DNA of 31,268 nucleotides from a virus, in IMG/VR virus record IMGVR_UViG_3300017773_000079, positions 1 to 31,268 of that record; one strand, written 5' to 3'. Positions 25,942 to 31,268 of this stretch are shown piece by piece. Made by a program: the position numbers and the translations under genes. Below the pieces are notes generated by a model. It had not been told where the DNA came from. It saw only the letters and a list, made by a program, of their open reading frames with translations, and made no database searches. Position 1 is the first letter of the stretch. Every line of letters begins with the position of its first letter.

Positions 25942-27660
25942 CTATGCGCCGAGCGCCTGTTGTAGTTGTTCCATGGCTTCCGGCGGGAGCTCGCCCGCAC
26001 CGCCGCCCTGTTGAGCTGCGGCGGTCGTCTGAGCGGCGGACTGCGCCACCGGCGCCATCCGTTCCATGGTCGACATCTTCTTCTCCATCGCGGCCTGTTG
26101 CGCTTTGGCTTCCGCCTCCTCCGCGACCTGTGCGTCAGTCTTGAGTAACTCGTTCGGGAAGTCGTTCGATTTGGCGATGAACTTGCCGAACGCATCAAAG
26201 TCGAACCTGTCCATGATTTCGGGTCGGATCTGTCCGATCTGCAGCACTTTGTCCATCGCCATCGAGACCCCAGCCTCCTCGATCTGGCGCTTGGCTTTCT
26301 CGACCGGCGACGCAAAGCGGAACTGTATGTCCGTCCCGCGCAGGACCTCGGGTATGGATTCGGGCGGGCCGAACGCGCCTTTGCGGAGCAGAAGATTGAA
26401 GCTCCGTTCCGTGACGACTGACGTGTAGGAGTTCTCGAGGGAGCCGTATAAAGACCCGACTTCACGCACGAAACTTTCACGGCGCTCGAGCACTTCCGTC
26501 GCCGTCATGCTTGGGCCGTTGATCGGGAGGTTGAGTACGTTCTTGAAGAACAGCGCCATGATCGATTCACGTTCGGCGGTCTGTGCGTTGAGACCCCAGG
26601 GGATTTGAGCTGCGGAATCCATCTGTTGGAACGGCTTCGATAGGCCGAGATTACGGATGGCCTTGGCGTCATAATAAGAAACCCCGCCAGGCCGGAGCTG
26701 CGGGGCATTTACCATACTATCGCTGGGCAAGAGCCATGGTGGATCGACGGCGCGGTGCAATGCCCGCAGCATGGTCTTGCCCATCTGGTTCAACGTGAGC
26801 ACGGACGGCAGCGCTAGGGTTCCAACGCCACGCCCGAACGCCTCATCAGATCGAGTGTCCCATCGTGGGATGAAGAACGGCATCTCTTCGTAGCCGGTCT
26901 CCTCGATGATGTGTTCGCTGTCGACGTCGATGATCGTCGACGCCCACGGCATGTCGAGATTTGACCGCGACATCGGCTCGAACTCATAGCGTCGGCAGAC
27001 CGACCACACGAATTCGCTTTTCTCATCGCGGGCTTTCTTGTCGCGTTGCCTTAATCGCTCGAGCGTCTTCGCGCCCAGGCGTTCTTCGCCAAACAGCATC
27101 GCCGCCTGGCGTGGCGTGAACTTCTCAGAAATGAAGACGCCGACGATCTCGTTCAATCCGTCGACATCGAGGTAGAGCTTGTTGAGGTGGAAAGCCTTGT
27201 ACATCAGACCGCGCATATCGGGCGCCATGCCAACGTATCCGACACCCGTCCCAAACGTCACAAGGTCGTCGTCGACCTCCCCGGTCGCGGATATGAAGTT
27301 GGCGTCCGGGTTATACATGTGGCGCCAGAGGATGTCTTCCGCCTGGTCAACCCAGCCCTTGACCTCGACGTCATCGAGCAGGTCTTCGTCGATCGGGACA
27401 ATGTCAAACCATTTGCCGCCACTCGTCGACTTCGGTCGAAGCATACCGCTGATCGAGTTGACGAGACCACGCTTTGCGATGATCGGCGTCGTGTCGTAGA
27501 TCGCGTAGTCGTTGCGGTTTCTGTTGGTTGATGACGCCGTGAAGCCGCAGCGCTCGGGCGCCAGCACTTCGGCAATCTCTTCCCATAGTCGGTTGAGGGT
27601 CGTGCGCTCGGCTTTGCGTTGCCGGTATTTGTCGAGGAGTTGCTTAACGAGTGCTGTCAT
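25942..27660 (-). CDS. Portal (head-tail connecting) protein (572 aa)
   Basis: This is a podophage portal of the T7 gp8 / head-tail connector family. Recognisable parts are RTTLNRLWEEIAEVLAPE near the start, YDTTPIIAKRGLVNSISGML, WVDQAEDILWRHMYNPDANFISATGEVDDDLVTFGTGVGYVG, FGRGVGTLALPSVLTLNQMGKTMLRALHRAVDPPWLLP, and the stem region MTATEVLERRESFVREVGSLYGSL. The C-terminal 70 residues are Ala/Gln/Glu-rich and coiled-coil-like (KAQQAAMEKKMSTMERMAP). Twelve copies form the packaging vertex ring. Length is usual for the family. The start overlaps the stop of the small upstream gene (ATGA). Confidence 0.92.
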   Translation of the reverse strand: MTALVKQLLDKYRQRKAERTTLNRLWEEIAEVLAPERCGFTASSTNRNRNDYAIYDTTPIIAKRGLVNSISGMLRPKSTSGGKWFDIVPIDEDLLDDVEVKGWVDQAEDILWRHMYNPDANFISATGEVDDDLVTFGTGVGYVGMAPDMRGLMYKAFHLNKLYLDVDGLNEIVGVFISEKFTPRQAAMLFGEERLGAKTLERLRQRDKKARDEKSEFVWSVCRRYEFEPMSRSNLDMPWASTIIDVDSEHIIEETGYEEMPFFIPRWDTRSDEAFGRGVGTLALPSVLTLNQMGKTMLRALHRAVDPPWLLPSDSMVNAPQLRPGGVSYYDAKAIRNLGLSKPFQQMDSAAQIPWGLNAQTAERESIMALFFKNVLNLPINGPSMTATEVLERRESFVREVGSLYGSLENSYTSVVTERSFNLLLRKGAFGPPESIPEVLRGTDIQFRFASPVEKAKRQIEEAGVSMAMDKVLQIGQIRPEIMDRFDFDAFGKFIAKSNDFPNELLKTDAQVAEEAEAKAQQAAMEKKMSTMERMAPVAQSAAQTTAAAQQGGGAGELPPEAMEQLQQALGA

Positions 27661-27971
27661 TTGGAATCACCCAAAAGCGTCGCCCGCTGCACGACGCCTT
27701 TTGATCGATTTGAACGGCCTCCCGTCGTCCCCCCGCGGCGCGCTATTGGCGCGCTCTGCCCTGCTTTTTTCGTTGCGACTTCCGCCCCGCCCCGATCGCG
27801 CGCCGCCATGTAGTTCTTCAGTGTGTCTGAGTCTGATTGACTGGTTTCGCTACCGGTAAGGACCGTGCCGGCATGGCGGCCGACTGCACGGTTAACGTCC
27901 GCCGGCAGCGCGCGTCCGGCCTGGTCCTTGAACTCCATCTGCTTTGCCAGGTTATCGAAACCGGCTGACAT
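27657..27971 (-). CDS. Small RATLLG-tail protein, long form (104 aa)
   Basis: I prefer ATG 27971 (MSAGFDNLAKQMEF); a GTG three codons upstream is also possible. Features are GRHAGTVLTGSETSQ around the middle and the C-terminus RATLLGDSK. A T[IV]LTG block followed by a terminal TLLG motif marks a small protein family encoded between terminase and portal genes in many podophages; its role is unknown. Between the two blocks lies a basic, Gly/Arg/Lys-rich stretch (AARDRGGAEVATKKAGQ, ARRGGTTGGRSNRSKG) that may bind nucleic acid. It shares the RATLLG end with the next gene upstream and overlaps the portal start. Confidence 0.72.
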   Translation of the reverse strand: MSAGFDNLAKQMEFKDQAGRALPADVNRAVGRHAGTVLTGSETSQSDSDTLKNYMAARDRGGAEVATKKAGQSAPIARRGGTTGGRSNRSKGVVQRATLLGDSK

Positions 27972-27981
27972 TTTTCCCACG

Positions 27982-28197
27982 TTAAGCGGAGCCGCCTAAC
28001 AACGTGGCACGGCTGGTCGGGGCCGCTGACGCAACGCCGGTCCCGGTCGTGTTCGTCGTGTCACCTAACCCGACGCGTGTCCGAGCCAGGCGAGACGCCT
28101 CGGCCTTCTTCTTCTTGACCTCCGCGTCAGTCTCCTTGTCGGGGACGGGGGGCGCCTCCGGTGGCAGTGCTGGTTTCGATGGCGCAAATTTACCCAT
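27982..28197 (-). CDS. Small proline-rich RATLLG-tail protein, short form (71 aa)
   Basis: ATG 28197 is chosen because GGAGG lies 8 bases upstream and because the family begins M-x-K/F-x-P-x-x-P. The sequence is MGKFAPSKPALPPEAPPVPDK, then a charged helix (EVKKKKAEASRLARTRVGLGD), then GVASAAPTSRATLLGGSA. This proline-rich start, basic helix and TLLG end is a known small phage protein type near the portal, without an assigned function. The start overlaps the last 8 bases of the GNAT gene. Confidence 0.78.
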   Translation of the reverse strand: MGKFAPSKPALPPEAPPVPDKETDAEVKKKKAEASRLARTRVGLGDTTNTTGTGVASAAPTSRATLLGGSA

Positions 28198-28666
28198 TGG
28201 CGGATCCTCCAAGATCGGCGGCGAGTGTGGGCCCGACATCGTCGAACCCGTGTGATTTCATGAGGCGGACGAACAGCATCTGTTCGACCTTGTTGAGACC
28301 GGCGGTGGCGGTCGTGAATACGTGAGAGCAGTTGCGATCGGCAGCCCATTGCCGGATGTCGTTGACGAGGATGTTCGAGACGTCGCCGCGGCGGTGTTCC
28401 TTCACCACCCAGAACTTGCAGACGTAACAAAGGGGGCGCAGATGAAACTCGTAGCTCGCCGCGACAAACGCGCCGGCGACCGGTACGTGATCGACCTCGA
28501 CCAATAGGATGTCAGTCGCCAGGCTCTCGACCAGCGACGTCAGGTATTGCCGGCCGACGTCACGCGACCAGGACAGATTCCAATCGCTTTCCGCATTCAT
28601 GTCCTCGGCCCGGTCGAGGATGAAATCAATATCTCCAACCGTTCCAGCACGTGATGTGAGCAACAT
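28190..28666 (-). CDS. GNAT-fold acetyltransferase-like protein (158 aa)
   Basis: The start ATG 28666 overlaps the terminase stop (TGATG); upstream in-frame codons belong to terminase. GNAT features are VPVAGAFVAASYEF (60-73), PLCYVCKFWVVKEHRRGDVSNILVNDIRQWAADRNC (78-113), with HRRGDVSNIL in place of the acetyl-CoA loop, and a C-terminal LMKSHGFDDVGPTL. The loop lacks the classic second glycine (GxG/A replaced by GDV), so cofactor binding may be weakened. GNAT-like proteins between large terminase and portal genes occur in other podophages; the substrate is unknown to me. Confidence 0.8.
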   Translation of the reverse strand: MLLTSRAGTVGDIDFILDRAEDMNAESDWNLSWSRDVGRQYLTSLVESLATDILLVEVDHVPVAGAFVAASYEFHLRPLCYVCKFWVVKEHRRGDVSNILVNDIRQWAADRNCSHVFTTATAGLNKVEQMLFVRLMKSHGFDDVGPTLAADLGGSANG

Positions 28667-30255
28667 CAGCCGTATCGAAACTCGTCGTAAGCCATCTCGG
28701 GGGCTGGCGTGCTGCCAACGGTCGATCGGCCTCTTGTCCGGGCCCGTGGCCCGACATCGAGGTCGCCGGCATTCCATCCGTAGACGACGGCGTCGCCGCG
28801 GTCGGGTGACCGTCCAAGGCGCTTGATGATGTCCTGCTTGCCTTCGACGTAGAGCTTCGGCGGCTGCCCAGGGCGGACCGAGTACGTCGGAGCCGTCAGG
28901 TCAGCCTGGAGTTTTGGATCGAGCGGCAGTGCGACCTCGAGCCCGTAGTCCGGGTCGAGCGCTTCGCGTAGTCGCCACCACATTTCACTGCGATGGTTGT
29001 AGAACGCGAAGTTGCCGTCTCTCGTATGGCCTGTCGCCTTCTCTGATCCGTTCATTGCCTCGAACGGTAGTCCGGCATTCTTCAGCGCTGTCTCGGCGTC
29101 GGCACCGATGCCGATGCTGTCGACCGCCACGATGGCGTTCTCTCGCAGCATTCCGGCTGCCAGAGCTGCGACGGAGGGCCCGTCCGGTGTTTCCTTGCCT
29201 GGGACGACAACGAGCTCGTCGAACCAGGCGGCGTATCGCGGTGCGAACACCGTGTCATCGCGTCCACCTCGAGCCACATCCAGACCAATGCAAGAGAGAG
29301 GCTTGTCGCCTTTGCCAACACGCCAGCGTTCATTTGCTTCGAGCACCCAGGGCGTCGGGATCACCTGCCATTCGTCGTCCTCGCGGGCTGCCATGAAGTT
29401 GCCGTCGCGGATCGCTGAGCGCAGCGGCTCCGGCATCGCGTCCAGCGTGGCTTGGTAATTCGTCGATACCAGGAACGGGTTGTCGGCCAACGCGGCCGGT
29501 ATGAACGTCCGCGATCGCGGCACATAATCCTTGTGATCAAACGTCCTGACGTCGTCAGGGCCGTCCACTTCCATGTCGCGACCATCCGGATCGATGATGA
29601 ACCAACGCAGCTCGCCGTGCTTTGCTGGTCTCGTATGCGTTATATCGAGCCACGGCCTGAACATCCCGATGACCCAGTCACCGCCCGCAGCGATCGGCGG
29701 GTTCGATGCCATCACCGTTCGAACGCGTTGTCTGTTGTCGCCGCCGAGTGTCTTGTCGGCCGCTCTGTTCCAGCCCATCAGAAACCTCACGACGGGCTCG
29801 ACGAACTGGCACGCCTCATCGAAGGCGATCAGATCGTGTGGATTGCCTTGCCAGGTCTCGGCTCGATCGAGCGTCGACGCGGCACCGAAATCGATGACAC
29901 GGTCGTCGATCTTGAACTGTGCCGGCGGGGCTGAGTTCAGCCCTTTACGCGTCCCAGCCACGGCCACAACTCTTTCAATCAGCGCACCGAGATCGGTGTA
30001 CTGAGGTCGCAGCAACAGGCTCCGCTCGTGCTCGGTTAACGCCAGGCCGGCGATGAGATCCGTCTTACCGCCGCCGCCCTGCCCTCCGTAGAGCAGAAGA
30101 TCGGCCTCACTGTAGAAGGCTGCCGTTTGCGGACCCGGATTCGGGATCCAGGGCGTGTCGCCGATTACGCTCTTCGCTTCTTCGTAGAGCCGATCGACCT
30201 CTTCAGGCGGCAGGCCGTTCAGTTTCTCGAGATACGCGTCAAGCGTCTGGAGCAT
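28666..30255 (-). CDS. terL: Terminase large subunit (529 aa)
   Basis: This is the DNA packaging motor with all landmarks: Walker A GGQGGGGKT at residues 57-65, Walker B LIAFDE at 142-147, a coupling motif SNPP at 184-187, and an RNase-H-like nuclease domain with Asp326 (GLDVARGG), Asp379 (VAVDSIG) and the DRGDAV segment at 485-490. The ATPase pumps DNA through the portal and the nuclease cuts the concatemer. Length fits Terminase_6-type large subunits. It overlaps the small subunit by 17 bases and the next gene by TGATG, as expected for coupled production. Confidence 0.95.
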   Translation of the reverse strand: MLQTLDAYLEKLNGLPPEEVDRLYEEAKSVIGDTPWIPNPGPQTAAFYSEADLLLYGGQGGGGKTDLIAGLALTEHERSLLLRPQYTDLGALIERVVAVAGTRKGLNSAPPAQFKIDDRVIDFGAASTLDRAETWQGNPHDLIAFDEACQFVEPVVRFLMGWNRAADKTLGGDNRQRVRTVMASNPPIAAGGDWVIGMFRPWLDITHTRPAKHGELRWFIIDPDGRDMEVDGPDDVRTFDHKDYVPRSRTFIPAALADNPFLVSTNYQATLDAMPEPLRSAIRDGNFMAAREDDEWQVIPTPWVLEANERWRVGKGDKPLSCIGLDVARGGRDDTVFAPRYAAWFDELVVVPGKETPDGPSVAALAAGMLRENAIVAVDSIGIGADAETALKNAGLPFEAMNGSEKATGHTRDGNFAFYNHRSEMWWRLREALDPDYGLEVALPLDPKLQADLTAPTYSVRPGQPPKLYVEGKQDIIKRLGRSPDRGDAVVYGWNAGDLDVGPRARTRGRSTVGSTPAPEMAYDEFRYG

Positions 30256-30727
30256 TTGCTCCCCTGCTTAGAGCTGCCGCGATGATGCGGGCTTTCTCTT
30301 CCGGTGTCGCTTCGATGTTGACGACAGCGGCGCGGATGTCTGTCTCGACGCGATCGCGCCAACGGTCAGGGTTTCTGTTCTTCAGCCAGAAGATGGCCGC
30401 GGTGTCGGATCCGTGGAATCGTTTTGTAATTACCGATGGACCTTCCCGCGTCATCACCTCCTCTTGGTATTCATAGCCCGTTGCGCGCTGCGTTAGAGCC
30501 TTCTCAACGACCTCAGTGTCGTAGCGATCGCGTCCTCTTTTTATGGCCTCGCAAAATTCCGGGTGCGCGTTCTTGTAACGGTAAAGCGTCGCTTCATCGA
30601 TTTTTAGCGCTCCAGCAATTTCACCGTCCGTCATTCCAATCAGCGCGAAATCAAATGCACGATCGCAATATTCGTCTTTGAACTTACTCGGGCGACCAGC
30701 GCCACGTTTCTTAACGGCTTGAGCCAT
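30239..30727 (-). CDS. terS: Terminase small subunit (162 aa)
   Basis: After a basic start (MAQAVKKRGAGRPSKF) there is a helix-turn-helix at about residues 28-52 (LIGMTDGEIAGALKIDEATLYRYK), then HPEFCEAIKRGRDRYDTEVVEKAL, typical of phage small terminases that bind the packaging site. RFHGSDTAAIFWLKNRNPDRWRDR is also characteristic. The C-terminus is Ala/Glu-rich and probably helical. It oligomerises and presents DNA to the large subunit, whose start overlaps its end. The ATG lies 5 bases after the stop of the 49-aa gene. Confidence 0.92.
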   Translation of the reverse strand: MAQAVKKRGAGRPSKFKDEYCDRAFDFALIGMTDGEIAGALKIDEATLYRYKNAHPEFCEAIKRGRDRYDTEVVEKALTQRATGYEYQEEVMTREGPSVITKRFHGSDTAAIFWLKNRNPDRWRDRVETDIRAAVVNIEATPEEKARIIAAALSRGANAPDA

Positions 30728-30732
30728 CTCGG

Positions 30733-30882
30733 TCAGGCTTTCTTCTTCATTTTCATTTTACGGGCGGCGCGCGCTTTGTTGGCGTTCGTCCAGGCCGTCG
30801 ATTTGACGTTTTTCTTAGCCCGGCGCGCCTGGGCTTTGCCCTTTTTGGTGTATGGATATTTCTTGCCGGCAACGGTTGGCAC
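30733..30882 (-). CDS. Small basic phage protein (49 aa), GTG start
   Basis: This short gene has a GTG start with an excellent GGAGGT site (30892-30887) four bases upstream. The product begins MPTVAGKKYPYTKKGKAQA and ends KMKMKKKA; about 40% of its residues are Lys or Arg. Proteins with GKKYPYTxKGxxxA are a recurrent small family in podophage packaging or head modules, as I recall, with no known function. A nucleic-acid-binding or packaging accessory role is an inference from charge and position as the first gene of the structural operon. Confidence 0.8.
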   Translation of the reverse strand: MPTVAGKKYPYTKKGKAQARRAKKNVKSTAWTNANKARAARKMKMKKKA

Positions 30883-30902
30883 GGTCACCTCCAATCAAAA
30901 GA

Positions 30903-30933
30903 AAAAGCCCCGGACAGGGAGGCCGGGGCTTTT
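30903..30933 (-). terminator. Strong intrinsic terminator upstream of the structural operon
   Basis: AAAAGCCCCGG (30903-30913) and CCGGGGCTTTT (30923-30933) are perfect complements around a 9-base loop. On the minus strand the stem is followed by TCTTTTG, so it should stop transcripts coming from the right. It lies between two promoter-like motifs and the first structural gene. On the plus strand it also ends in TTTT and may work weakly. Confidence 0.88.
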
Positions 30934-31007
30934 AGTAAACACAGGAAAGGGAAATAAGAGAGACCATCGAGGACCGGACCATCCGATACCTCAATGCTAA
31001 ACAAAAT

Positions 31008-31022
31008 TACTATATCTTGTGT
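31008..31022 (-). promoter_or_regulatory. Promoter-like motif copy 2 (ACACAAGATATAGTA)
   Basis: This is the minus-strand copy closer to the structural operon. It matches the consensus ACACAAKATRTRGTA and starts 32 bases downstream of copy 1. It points toward the terminase genes, with the terminator in between. I see no clear -35 element, which argues for a phage-type polymerase or an activator site rather than a simple sigma-70 promoter. Confidence 0.5.
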
Positions 31023-31039
31023 AACACGGCAACCCCCAA

Positions 31040-31054
31040 TACTACATATTGTGT
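31040..31054 (-). promoter_or_regulatory. Promoter-like motif copy 1 (ACACAATATGTAGTA)
   Basis: This copy is identical to copy 3 near the tail fibre except at one position (GTAGTA versus GTGGTA). It is followed downstream by TTGGGGG. It lies in a 241-bp gap that has no other gene. The 32-bp spacing to copy 2 is about three helical turns, which would also fit paired binding sites for a regulator. Confidence 0.5.
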
Positions 31055-31084
31055 TTACGCGCTGCTTTTAGCTTATCGCAGTCT

Positions 31085-31117
31085 CGATCGCATTAAGAGG
31101 GGGGCTTAATGCGATCG
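31085..31117. repeat. Perfect 13-bp stem with 7-base loop after the right-hand gene
   Basis: CGATCGCATTAAG (31085-31097) and CTTAATGCGATCG (31105-31117) pair completely around AGGGGGG. It starts 6 bases beyond the stop of the partial gene. No T-tract follows on either strand. It could be a processing hairpin or transcript-end stabiliser, or a factor-dependent or phage-polymerase terminator. Confidence 0.7.
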
Positions 31118-31123
31118 GCCGGA

Positions 31124-31268
31124 TCAAGCCATATCGTCGTAATCCGCTTTGGCGCCGGCCCAGCTATGCAACGCCAGGTCGATCGCCTCAACACCCTCGG
31201 CACAGACACGTCGAAACAGGCCCTCGGCCGGCTGATCGTCGACGAACTCGAAATCATAGATGGCGATT
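31124..31268 (-). CDS. 3' end of an unrecognised gene (47 codons visible)
   Basis: This frame is open from the window edge to TGA at 31126-31124. It reads IAIYDFEFVDDQPAEGLF, then RRVCAEGVEAIDLALHSWAG and AKADYDDMA. The acidic, soluble C-terminus does not remind me of a known family. It lies in the same direction as the structural genes and is followed by a hairpin, so it is probably the last gene of the preceding transcription unit. The start is outside the window. Confidence 0.65.
   Translation of the reverse strand, partial: IAIYDFEFVDDQPAEGLFRRVCAEGVEAIDLALHSWAGAKADYDDMA

Noticed and set aside
24890-26014. 374-aa plus-strand open frame opposite scaffold, Bbp19-like and portal genes
   Set aside because: It spans three well-supported minus-strand genes in antisense and its product has no recognisable domain.

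Overview
The window is the late (virion) module of a tailed phage with podovirus-type organisation. Every credible gene lies on the minus strand, so the module is transcribed from right to left. Gene content and order (small and large terminase, portal, scaffold, major capsid protein, adaptor, nozzle, internal virion proteins, tail fibre) match short-tailed T7-like and Bbp-like phages. There is no integrase, replication gene, RNA polymerase or lysis gene in view, so lifestyle and host cannot be read from this stretch. Most of the module is GC-rich (one portal line counts to 63% GC). The LamG/SPRY-type fibre at the left end is common in phages of marine bacteria, which hints at an aquatic host but does not prove one.

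Layout in transcription order. (1) 31268-30883: the 3' end of an unrecognised gene, a perfect 13-bp hairpin, two copies of a 15-bp promoter-like motif, and a strong intrinsic terminator. (2) 30882-28666: a 49-aa basic protein, then the small and large terminase subunits. (3) 28666-27657: a GNAT-fold protein and two small proteins that share a C-terminal RATLLG motif. (4) 27660-22927: portal, a Bbp19-like protein, scaffold, an 85-aa conserved protein, an acyl carrier protein, major capsid protein and an 88-aa capsid-linked protein, closed by an intrinsic terminator placed like T7 T-phi. (5) 22865-17823: a small head protein, adaptor, nozzle, a second GNAT, a cupin-like protein and the first internal virion protein. 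(6) 17819-3874: a 592-aa internal virion protein and a giant 4056-aa polyvalent protein with a HESGH zinc-protease motif. (7) 3873-1: a third copy of the promoter-like motif, a 16-bp perfect palindrome, a T7-gp17-like tail fibre starting at TTG, and an AT-richer LamG/SPRY receptor-binding protein that runs off the window.

Most junctions are tightly coupled, with ATGA or TGATG stop/start overlaps, so the genes probably form a few long polycistronic units. These are punctuated by the two terminators and the promoter-like motifs. The most unusual content is the acyl carrier protein inside the capsid assembly block, the giant ejection-type protein that takes up about 39% of the window, and the three-copy motif that may mark promoters of a phage-specific RNA polymerase encoded elsewhere.
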